Shown here in pieces: positions 1-5,447 of a stretch of DNA of 5,447 nt. The notes under the pieces were generated by a model. That model made no database searches. It was not told the origin of the DNA and was given only the letters and a program-made list of their open reading frames with translations. Origin of the DNA: Bacteroidales bacterium. Lineage in GTDB: Bacteria; Bacteroidota; Bacteroidia; Bacteroidales; UBA932. Made by a program: the position numbers and the translations under genes. The stretch covers positions 1 to 5,447 of the forward strand of contig JAEDMF010000113.1 in NCBI GenBank assembly GCA_016303175.1, read 5' to 3'. Every line of letters begins with the position of its first letter. The stretch's first letter is position 1.

Positions 1-197
1 ACACCCTTGGCAAGCAGGGCATTGTAGAGATATTCGGCAGCCGCCTTCTCGCCCTCGCTGCCAGGAGAGCGTCCCTCGTTCTGAGCAAGGGTTATTTCTC
101 CCACGTGAGCCTTCAGCCGCCCCACCACTTCACTTTCTTCCCAATAATTATAGCTGGCGCCCAAAGCAAGCATCAGGGTTATGAGCAGGTTTGTCAT
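1..197 (-). CDS. M28-family exported aminopeptidase, N-terminal fragment
   Basis: This is a partial gene: 65 complete codons are visible and the rest lies beyond the left edge. The reading frame begins with ATG at 197-195, and an in-frame TAG four codons upstream leaves this as the most upstream ATG. The first 14 residues (MTNLLITLMLALGA) form a short hydrophobic stretch resembling a signal peptide, though without the usual positive charge. After it, residues 42-65 read GRSPGSEGEKAAAEYLYNAL followed by LAKG. This is the typical N-terminal signature of M28 zinc aminopeptidases (G-R-x-x-G-S-x-G-E, then A-A-x-Y-L and L-x-x-x-G). Family members are exported and remove N-terminal residues from peptides using two zinc ions; the metal ligands lie in the missing part. 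The gene starts four bases after the SPOR lipoprotein stop, so the two are probably co-transcribed. The family call is fairly sure; the exact subfamily, including a possible PDZ or PA domain, cannot be seen. Confidence 0.8.
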   Translation of the reverse strand, partial: MTNLLITLMLALGASYNYWEESEVVGRLKAHVGEITLAQNEGRSPGSEGEKAAAEYLYNALLAKG

Positions 198-201
198 ATT
201 T

Positions 202-735
202 TCAATCTAACGGTGTTATGTATATCCACGTGTCCTTGGGGCATATTCCACCGGCGGCGCGGGCCTTCATCAGCGTAGTCACGACCTCGGAAAGAGAATC
301 AGAACTGCAAAGCAGCACCGCCATCTCGCCCCCGGAAAAAAAGATGCGTCCAGGTTTGCATCCCTTGGAACGCAAATGGGAAAGAGCTCTGTCGGCCGCG
401 CCTTTGGTGCGGTACACGCCCACCACGGCATTGTAACGACAAAGCTTGCCATCCACAGGCTCACCGAATGAAAACGAATAAGAAAAATCTATGCCCAGCG
501 GCTTCAGGACAGCGGCGGCGGCAAGGGAATCACGCAGGAAGTTTTCCCGTATAATTCTCTCTGATTCAAGCTTTTGCAAAGAATCAGCCTGCCTCATGCG
601 GCGTTGTTCTATAAGTTCGGACTTTTCTGCAAGTTCCCCCGACGTGGGCCTTCCTGCAATCGTGCGTACGAAATCGCAGGAAGTCAAACTCAAAAAAGTC
701 AATATTATTAATACTATTCTTATTCTTTTTTTCAT
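202..735 (-). CDS. SPOR-domain-like lipoprotein, periplasmic
   Basis: A complete 177-residue protein. Residues 1-20 are a lipoprotein signal: basic MKKRIR, a hydrophobic core, then lipobox L-T-S-C with the lipidated Cys at 20. The next residues (DFVRTIAG) lack the acidic cluster typical of Bacteroides surface-export signals, so periplasmic-facing anchoring is more likely. Residues 32-72 are highly charged and probably helical or coiled-coil. Residues 97-177 look like a SPOR domain: a first strand near 101-108 (YNAVVGVY), an A-x-x-A-L-x-x-L-R-x-K-G helix, a second half around 129-158, and the ending D-T-W-I-Y-I, close to the D-A-W-I ending common in Bacteroidetes SPOR proteins. SPOR domains generally bind peptidoglycan stripped of stem peptides, often at division sites; that role is inferred here. 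Mature cysteines at 99, 126, 143 and 165 are notable and could form disulfides. A promoter-like TAnnTTTG lies 27 bases upstream. The SPOR assignment is by pattern, not a profile search. Confidence 0.75.
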   Translation of the reverse strand: MKKRIRIVLIILTFLSLTSCDFVRTIAGRPTSGELAEKSELIEQRRMRQADSLQKLESERIIRENFLRDSLAAAAVLKPLGIDFSYSFSFGEPVDGKLCRYNAVVGVYRTKGAADRALSHLRSKGCKPGRIFFSGGEMAVLLCSSDSLSEVVTTLMKARAAGGICPKDTWIYITPLD

Positions 736-742
736 ATCTTTG
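735..742 (+). promoter_or_regulatory. Candidate -7 box for the rightward operon
   Basis: TATCTTTG matches the Bacteroidetes primary-sigma -7 consensus TAnnTTTG exactly. It would start transcription near 747, giving a leader of about 60 bases before the ATG at 810. No convincing -33 TTTG element is seen 19-21 bases upstream; that region (701-720) is only AT-rich. The motif overlaps the ATG of the leftward lipoprotein gene. Confidence 0.5.
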
Positions 743-751
743 TGCCCTGAT

Positions 752-765
752 TTTGCAGATGCAAA
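752..765. repeat. 14-base palindrome between the divergent genes
   Basis: TTTGCA-GA-TGCAAA is a perfect inverted repeat with 6-base arms and a 2-base centre. It overlaps the leftward -7 box and lies just downstream of the rightward one, a position suited to an operator. It could also be chance, because one arm partly coincides with the promoter consensus. No matching regulator gene is visible in the window. Confidence 0.35.
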
Positions 766-769
766 GGTA
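762..769 (-). promoter_or_regulatory. Candidate -7 box for the leftward SPOR/M28 pair
   Basis: Read on the minus strand this is TACCTTTG, an exact match to the Bacteroidetes -7 consensus TAnnTTTG. Transcription would start near 757, leaving a short leader of about 20 bases before the ATG at 735. No clear -33 TTTG was found upstream (around 788-792), so the call rests on the -7 match and its good position. Confidence 0.55.
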
Positions 770-809
770 AGGAAATTTTAAGTAATTCTTTATTCGCCTT
801 TTATGGAGA

Positions 810-2297
810 ATGAACAGGAGGATAATAGCAACCATATTTTCCCTAATCTTGGGATCTCTATGCATCTGTGCACAGTCCAAGAGCATACTTAAGGAAATTT
901 ATGCAAGGCAGGCGTGTTCCATAATGAAGGAATGCGACGGCCTTGAGATTGCAGGCCTTGCCGAAAAGGGAGAAGCCCTGCTCGTGCTCCGTCCTGCTTT
1001 CTGCTTCATCAGCGACACAAGCCACGTCAAATATTACAAAGTACGTACCGCAAACGGCACAGTAGGCCATATCAGCAGCAAATACCTCACCTACGACAAG
1101 GAGGAGGCAAGCAGGCGATATATGGCAGAAGTTTATGACCCTCTGCACAGAGCGGCCAAAAACACATTCGGAGGCGGCAGTCCCCTCGGTTGCGACTATT
1201 TTCCGCGCGAGCGTGAGAACTTCAAGGACAATCCTCGCCCGGAGGTTTGCTACAGCCTTTATCTGACTGCTTCCACTTCTGTATTGTCCAACATTGACGC
1301 CTACCTTGCCATTGCCGACGCAAGCAACATCAACACCTTCGTCATAGACATCAAGGAGGACGGTTTTCCCGGTTTCAAGGCGGAGGCAATGAAGAAATAC
1401 TCACCCACAGCCTATAGCCGTGCGAAGGACAACATCGAGCTCTACCGCGAAGCCGTGCGAAAAATACACGAAAGAGGGTATTGGGCCGTCGCGAGGATAG
1501 TGACCTTCAAGGACTACTACCTCACCAAGGACCACCCCGAATGCGCTCTGTGGAACAAAGCCACCGGCGAAATGCTCCTGCATAACAAATCCAACTGGCC
1601 CAGCGCCTATAGCCGCCTGGTATGGGAATACAACGTGGCTTTGGGCTGCGAAGCCGTGGAAAGGATAGGCTTCAACGAAGTGAACTATGACTATGTGCGC
1701 TTTCCCGACAGAATGATGAAGATAGAAAGCGGCATAGAAATGCGCAATCTGTACAACGAAAGCAAGGTACAGGCTATCCAGCGCTTTGTCACATACGCGG
1801 CAGACGAATTGCACAAAAGGCACGCATACATCTCCATCGACGTGTTCGGGGAGGTTGCAAATCCCGGTTACACAACAGCTTACGGCCAATATTGGCCCGC
1901 CATCAGCAACGTGGCGGACTTCATCTGCGGTATGCCTTACCCCGACCACTTCTCTGACGGCTACTACGGCATACGCAAACCCTGGAACAATCCCTACCAG
2001 ATTATGAAAGCTTGGGGAGAAAGGGTGCAGGACCGACAGCGGGAGACCCCTACTCCGGCCATAGTGCGCACGTGGGTGCAGGCCTACCACGTTATGAGGC
2101 ACGTGGACCGGAACGGCATAGACTACAATGCTGAAAACATTGAAAAAGAAATACGCGGACTCTACGCCGCAGGCCTGACGGGAGGTTACACCACCTGGCT
2201 GGCAAGCAGCAACATAGACAAATACAAAACTCAGATAGGAGCCTTCATTCCGGACTACTACAAGGAATGGCTTCAAAGCGACAATCCTGACAAGTGA
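810..2297 (+). CDS. Secreted SH3-like plus putative glycoside hydrolase (DUF4015-like)
   Basis: A complete 495-residue protein. A signal peptide covers about residues 1-21 (MNRRIIATIF start, cleavage probably after CICA with Gln next). Residues about 45-96 look like a bacterial SH3 domain: a predicted all-strand segment with KYYKVRTANGTVGHISSKYL, the usual G-x-x-G-x-(I/V)-x-x-x-(Y/L) ending. Residues about 145-485 resemble the putative glycosyl hydrolase family PF13200 (DUF4015), a TIM-barrel-like group. Telling motifs are FVIDIKEDG (177-185), the strand F-N-E-V-N-Y-D-Y-V-R-F-P (288-299), ISIDVFGE (341-348) and GGYTTW (458-463). Acidic residues D180, D184, D294, D344 and E348 sit at strand ends and are the best candidates for an active site. 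The substrate is unknown; the SH3-like domain suggests action at the cell wall or an extracellular glycan. It is the first gene of the rightward operon, with phoH one base behind. The start has only a weak GGAGA directly before ATG. Confidence 0.78.
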   Translation: MNRRIIATIFSLILGSLCICAQSKSILKEIYARQACSIMKECDGLEIAGLAEKGEALLVLRPAFCFISDTSHVKYYKVRTANGTVGHISSKYLTYDKEEASRRYMAEVYDPLHRAAKNTFGGGSPLGCDYFPRERENFKDNPRPEVCYSLYLTASTSVLSNIDAYLAIADASNINTFVIDIKEDGFPGFKAEAMKKYSPTAYSRAKDNIELYREAVRKIHERGYWAVARIVTFKDYYLTKDHPECALWNKATGEMLLHNKSNWPSAYSRLVWEYNVALGCEAVERIGFNEVNYDYVRFPDRMMKIESGIEMRNLYNESKVQAIQRFVTYAADELHKRHAYISIDVFGEVANPGYTTAYGQYWPAISNVADFICGMPYPDHFSDGYYGIRKPWNNPYQIMKAWGERVQDRQRETPTPAIVRTWVQAYHVMRHVDRNGIDYNAENIEKEIRGLYAAGLTGGYTTWLASSNIDKYKTQIGAFIPDYYKEWLQSDNPDK

Positions 2298-2298
2298 G

Positions 2299-3183
2299 AT
2301 GAAAAGAACTGTTACAATCCAAAGTGACAAAGCCCTCGAGATTTACGGGCCTCACAATTGTAATATTCAGGCGCTATGCACCGGATTCCCCGAACTGAAG
2401 GTAACGGCGAGAGGCAATGAAATCAAATTGGATGGTAACAAGGACGACATCGAAAGGTTTTGCGAAGCTCTCGAAGACCTGAGCAACAATCAAAAAACAA
2501 AGGAAATACAGAATTCCGACGTTATAGTTTATACGACGGAAGGCAAGGGCATCACTCCTCGAGGCAAGGGCCAGAGAAGAATGGTGGAGGCCTACGAGGA
2601 CAACGATTTGATTTTCGCCAGCGGACCTGCCGGCACAGGCAAAACCTACATCGCTATTGCACTTGCAGTCAAGGCTCTGAAAAACAGAGAGATACGTCGC
2701 ATCATACTCACTCGGCCCGCTGTGGAGGCCGGCGAGCGTCTGGGCTTTCTTCCCGGCGACCTCAAGGACAAGCTCGATCCCTACCTGCAACCCCTCTACG
2801 ACGCTCTGCAGGATATGATTCCCCCTAAAAAACTACAGGACTTCCTATCGGAAGGTATAATTCAAATAGCCCCGCTCGCCTATATGAGAGGACGCACCCT
2901 CAACAGTGCGGTGGCAATATTAGACGAGGCCCAGAACACAAATCTCGGCCAGCTCAAGATGTTCCTGACACGTATGGGAGCAGGCAGCAAATTCATAGTG
3001 ACGGGAGACGCCTCACAGGTGGACCTGCCGCACAAGGAAGATAGCGGTCTGCTCAAGAGTCTGGACATTCTCCGGGGCGTGGATGGAGTCGCGGACATAC
3101 GCTTCAATGAAGAAGATATAGTGAGGCATCCCCTCGTTAGTAAAATCGTAAAAGCTTTCAGCTCCAATAACCCAAACAATTAA
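2299..3183 (+). CDS. phoH: PhoH-family P-loop ATPase
   Basis: A complete 294-residue cytoplasmic protein. Residues about 5-62 form the KH-like N-terminal domain found in the YbeZ/PhoL branch and in Bacteroidetes homologues (ALEIYGPHN, then LKVTARGNEIKLDG). A short linker leads to the ATPase core: K-G-I-T-P-R-G-K-G-Q near 83-91, Walker A GPAGTGKT at 109-116, the family hallmark R-P-A-V-E-A-G-E-R-L-G-F-L-P-G-D at 139-154, Walker B AVAILDEAQ at 204-212 with D209 and E210, the sensor motif IVTGD at 233-237, and R-H-P-L-V-S-K-I-V at 276-284. All key residues are intact. PhoH/PhoL proteins are ATPases tied to RNA metabolism and stress or phosphate starvation; in many bacteria the relative YbeZ works with the RNase YbeY, but no ybeY is adjacent here. 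One base separates it from the upstream hydrolase stop, so translational coupling is likely. The assignment is very secure; the physiological role is less so. Confidence 0.95.
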   Translation: MKRTVTIQSDKALEIYGPHNCNIQALCTGFPELKVTARGNEIKLDGNKDDIERFCEALEDLSNNQKTKEIQNSDVIVYTTEGKGITPRGKGQRRMVEAYEDNDLIFASGPAGTGKTYIAIALAVKALKNREIRRIILTRPAVEAGERLGFLPGDLKDKLDPYLQPLYDALQDMIPPKKLQDFLSEGIIQIAPLAYMRGRTLNSAVAILDEAQNTNLGQLKMFLTRMGAGSKFIVTGDASQVDLPHKEDSGLLKSLDILRGVDGVADIRFNEEDIVRHPLVSKIVKAFSSNNPNN

Positions 3184-3195
3184 CTTCAAAACACT

Positions 3196-4311
3196 ATGAA
3201 AAAAACAATTCTCAGCTGCATTGCAGCACTATGCTGCGTGAGCGTCTTTGCCCAAGATGAGCAAGGCAGCGGCTTCACCATCGACCTCGACGTGATAGGC
3301 CGCATCGACGCTGTGGGTGAATTTCCCCTCGGCACCGGAGCAAAACCCAGTTACAATTCCGGCAACTCTGTGATTTACACAAAGTTGGAAAGCAGTTTCG
3401 CGGAATATTTCAACCTTGTGTGGGCAGCCCACTGGGCCAACACCGGAGGAGAACAAATCCCCTTCTACAGCACTCCAGACCTGTATCGGAACACTCTGCT
3501 CACGGATTGCACCGACTGGACTGACATCTTCTATATAGATTTCACGATGCAGGGTTTCAACTTCCGTATCGGCAAGGATTGTCTTGCCCTGGGCGGCTTC
3601 GACTACGAGGCTTGGGACTGGGACGTTGATTTCGCCACCGCATCCAGCTTCTGGCTCAACAATGCCAGCTACCAATGGGGAGCTCAGGTTGGTTACACAA
3701 CTCCCGATGAGTCCTCAAACTTCACCTTTCAGGTACAATCCTCACCCTTCACATATATGAGCTGCTCTAATACTCAGACACAATATCCCTGGGTGAACGG
3801 CATAGGCACCTACTCCCTCAAATACACGGGTGAATACGGCCCCATCTATACCAGCAACTCCTACAACTTCATCCAAAGCAACAATTGGGGCAGCGGAGCG
3901 TCCAAAGGCCTGCACATCCTCGCTTTGGGCGTTATGGGCAATTTCCTGGACTGCGCCAGCGTAGGTGTAGAGTGGGCTAGCCGCAGCGACGACGGCTCCG
4001 CTTTCTGCAGCCAGACACATCAGGTGGATATGCTGGCAAGCTGGGAAATCAATGATTTCGTAAGCCTCGAGGGCAAGATAGGCTGGGAGAAGATTGCTTC
4101 CGCACACGAAATGGATTTCTATGGAGCGGTACCCTATGACCGTCTCTGGGGAGGCATCACAGCCAATGTATTCCCCATTCCCGGCAACAAGGATTTGCGC
4201 GTGATGGCTACCGTGGCCGGCGCAAACACCCGTGTACAGGGATTTGCAGCAAATTCGATGAGTGCAACTCTCGGAATAATCTACAATCATACCTTCCATC
4301 TTAAAAAATAA
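3196..4311 (+). CDS. Porin-like outer-membrane beta-barrel protein
   Basis: A complete 371-residue protein. Residues 1-19 are a signal peptide (MKKTILSCIAALCCVSVFA) with Gln at +1, the common Bacteroidetes cleavage form; there is no lipobox. The mature part is rich in aromatic, Gly, Ser and Asn residues with alternating strand patterns throughout, as in an outer-membrane barrel. The segment FNFRIGKDCLALGGFDYEAW (121-140), then D-W-D-V-D and S-F-W-L-N-N, then Y-Q-W-G-A-Q-V-G-Y-T, resembles Bacteroidetes porins related to the phosphate-selective O/P group, in which R-I-G-K-D is typical. That likeness is from memory of the family, not a search, and substrate cannot be read from it. The mature protein has five cysteines (105, 129, 190, 253, 271), more than usual for a barrel. 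It ends in F-H-L-K-K rather than on an aromatic residue. Its stop codon shares a base with the potA start, so a link to import is likely. Confidence 0.72.
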   Translation: MKKTILSCIAALCCVSVFAQDEQGSGFTIDLDVIGRIDAVGEFPLGTGAKPSYNSGNSVIYTKLESSFAEYFNLVWAAHWANTGGEQIPFYSTPDLYRNTLLTDCTDWTDIFYIDFTMQGFNFRIGKDCLALGGFDYEAWDWDVDFATASSFWLNNASYQWGAQVGYTTPDESSNFTFQVQSSPFTYMSCSNTQTQYPWVNGIGTYSLKYTGEYGPIYTSNSYNFIQSNNWGSGASKGLHILALGVMGNFLDCASVGVEWASRSDDGSAFCSQTHQVDMLASWEINDFVSLEGKIGWEKIASAHEMDFYGAVPYDRLWGGITANVFPIPGNKDLRVMATVAGANTRVQGFAANSMSATLGIIYNHTFHLKK

Positions 4312-4313
4312 TG
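4309..4313 (+). other. TAATG stop-start overlap, porin to potA
   Basis: The porin stop TAA (4309-4311) and the ATG of the ABC ATPase (4311-4313) share one base. Such overlaps usually allow ribosomes to terminate and restart, coupling the two products. No other good ribosome binding site is seen; the preceding bases are A-rich (TTAAAAAA), which suits initiation in Bacteroidetes. Confidence 0.85.
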
Positions 4314-5447
4314 GCAGATAACCACATTATCGAAATCAGCCACGTGAGCAAGCGCTTTGGGGACAAAGTGGTGCTGGACGACGTGAGCTTCTACATCCGC
4401 AAAGGTGAATTCATCACCCTGCTGGGTCCCTCGGGCTGCGGCAAGACAACCCTGCTGCGCCTGATAGGCGGCTTCCTGTCCCCCGACGAAGGAAGCATAA
4501 TAATGGACGGCAAGGACATTTCGACAACGCCGCCCCACCTCAGACAGCTCAACACAGTATTTCAGAAATACGCCCTTTTCCCACACCTGGACGTGTACGA
4601 TAATGTGGCTTTCGGCTTGAAACTCAATAAGATAAATGAAAAGGAGATTGACAAACGCGTACGCAAGATGCTCAAAATGGTAAGTATGAGCGACTATGAG
4701 GACCGCGACATCGACTCCCTTTCAGGAGGGCAGCAGCAGAGGGTGGCCATCGCGAGAGCGCTTGCGAACTACCCCAAGGTGCTGCTTCTTGACGAGCCTC
4801 TTTCTGCACTGGACGCAAAAATGCGCAAGGATATGCAGATGGAGCTGAAAGAGATGCACCAGAAACTGGGCATCACCTTCATTTTCGTGACCCACGACCA
4901 GGAAGAGGCTCTTACAATGTCAGACACCATAGTGGTGATGAACGAAGGCAAAATCCAGCAGATAGGCACTCCCACAGACATATACAATGAGCCCGTAAAT
5001 GAGTTTGTGGCAGACTTCATCGGCGAGAGCAACATCCTGGACGGAGTGATGAAGGAAGACCGCAAGGTAAGTTTCATCGGCAGGGACTTTGAATGTGTGG
5101 ACGAAGGCTTCGGGAAAAACGAGGCAGTGGATGTGGTGCTTCGTCCGGAAGACATCTACATTATGGGGCACACCAATGGTGCCCAGTTCACCGGCAAGGT
5201 TAGCTCCTGCACCTTCAAGGGTGTCTTCTACGATATCTTCGTGCAGACCGAAGGGGGATACGAACTGCTCATCCAGGACTACAATGCCTTCGAAGTTGGA
5301 GCCGAAGTGGGTATGTTCATCAAGCCGTCGGACATTCAGGTAATGCACAAGAAATGCACGAGCAACATCTTGGAGGCCAAGGTCACGGACTCTACCCATA
5401 TCACAATGATGGATGCGGAGTTCGAGTGCAGGCCCCTGCCCGAAACA
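4311..5447 (+). CDS. potA: PotA-like polyamine-type ABC importer ATPase, 3' end missing
   Basis: An open frame of 379 codons that runs off the right edge with no stop, beginning MADNHIIEISHVSKRFG. It carries a full ABC ATPase: Walker A GPSGCGKT (39-46), Q-loop Q85 in F-Q-K-Y-A-L-F-P-H, signature LSGGQQQR (137-144), Walker B VLLLDEP (157-163), D-loop SALD (165-168) and switch H195. The helical insert and F-P-H-L-D-V-Y-D-N-V-A-F-G are typical of the CUT/POTA group (PotA, MalK, CysA). Residues about 240-345 form a TOBE domain with V-L-R-P-E-D at 276-281, the regulatory part contacted in this group. It energises import through two permeases and a binding protein, which should follow downstream. 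Polyamine specificity is inferred from PotA likeness; spermidine/putrescine is the best guess, not proven. E. coli PotA is 378 residues, so this protein is longer; the extra C-terminal part seems to start a second TOBE-like unit. Confidence 0.88.
   Translation, partial: MADNHIIEISHVSKRFGDKVVLDDVSFYIRKGEFITLLGPSGCGKTTLLRLIGGFLSPDEGSIIMDGKDISTTPPHLRQLNTVFQKYALFPHLDVYDNVAFGLKLNKINEKEIDKRVRKMLKMVSMSDYEDRDIDSLSGGQQQRVAIARALANYPKVLLLDEPLSALDAKMRKDMQMELKEMHQKLGITFIFVTHDQEEALTMSDTIVVMNEGKIQQIGTPTDIYNEPVNEFVADFIGESNILDGVMKEDRKVSFIGRDFECVDEGFGKNEAVDVVLRPEDIYIMGHTNGAQFTGKVSSCTFKGVFYDIFVQTEGGYELLIQDYNAFEVGAEVGMFIKPSDIQVMHKKCTSNILEAKVTDSTHITMMDAEFECRPLPET

Larger units (their letters stand above)
736..809. 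other. Divergent intergenic region
   Basis: This 74-base gap is the only non-coding stretch longer than 12 bases in the window. It holds most of the two facing -7 boxes and the palindrome. The right part (770-809) is AT-rich and would form the leader of the rightward operon; no riboswitch, start of a small gene or terminator hairpin is evident in it. Confidence 0.7.

Noticed and set aside
720..732. T-rich run near the start of the SPOR gene as a terminator
   Set aside because: It encodes the MKKRIRI signal-peptide start on the minus strand and no GC-rich hairpin precedes it on either strand.
191..781. Plus-strand open frames opposite the SPOR lipoprotein
   Set aside because: The minus-strand gene has a signal peptide, lipobox and SPOR pattern; the plus-strand frames show none of these.
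584..886. Minus-strand frame of 100 codons crossing the intergenic region
   Set aside because: It overlaps the SPOR gene in another frame and would run through both candidate promoters; its sequence looks non-coding.
1401..2330. Long minus-strand open frame of 309 codons opposite the putative glycoside hydrolase
   Set aside because: It is fully antisense to a gene with clear family motifs; its protein is V/H/F-rich with no recognisable domain, as expected from the complement of this codon usage.
3184..3195. Possible internal promoter before the porin gene
   Set aside because: The 12-base gap and the end of phoH contain no TAnnTTTG motif, so read-through from upstream is the simpler view.
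101..4352. CACGTG hexamers, including the shared string CCACGTGAGC near 101 and 4341
   Set aside because: They fall inside coding sequence in unrelated genes and are explained by common His-Val or Thr-Trp type codon pairs, so no regulatory role is supported.
3742..5399. Several minus-strand open frames of 99-185 codons opposite the porin and potA
   Set aside because: All lie antisense to well supported genes, overlap each other in different frames and show no domain, signal or promoter.

Overview
This window looks like an ordinary chromosomal stretch of a Bacteroidetes genome, most likely order Bacteroidales. The evidence is the Bacteroidetes-type -7 promoter motif (TAnnTTTG) upstream of both divergent transcription units, weak or absent Shine-Dalgarno sequences, signal peptides ending in A-Q, a SPOR lipoprotein and a porin of Bacteroidales type, and a PhoH whose N-terminal domain matches the Bacteroidetes form. 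Family or genus cannot be fixed from this sequence. No mobile element, RNA gene, CRISPR array or clear terminator was seen.

Layout. Two genes run leftwards from about position 735. The first is a SPOR-type lipoprotein (202-735). Four bases after its stop comes the start of an M28-type exported aminopeptidase, which runs off the left edge (1-197). A 74-base intergenic region (736-809) carries promoter-like motifs for both directions; they face each other, and a 14-base palindrome lies between and partly over them.

Four genes run rightwards from 810 and are packed like one operon: a secreted SH3-like plus putative glycoside hydrolase protein (810-2297), a PhoH-family ATPase (2299-3183, 1-base gap), a porin-like outer-membrane beta-barrel (3196-4311, 12-base gap), and a PotA-like ABC transporter ATPase (from 4311, sharing one base with the porin stop codon and open at the right edge). 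The rest of the transporter (permeases and binding protein) is expected beyond the window but is not visible.

How they may work together. Most products belong to the cell envelope: a periplasmic lipoprotein, exported hydrolases, an outer-membrane barrel and an importer ATPase. The most suggestive link is the porin-potA junction, where an outer-membrane channel may feed an inner-membrane polyamine-type importer. PhoH is a cytoplasmic, probably RNA-related ATPase, and its place in this operon is functionally unexplained. Nothing here amounts to a clearly new biological system. The points most worth a second look are the porin-potA coupling, the apparent second TOBE-like repeat in PotA and the face-to-face promoter arrangement.
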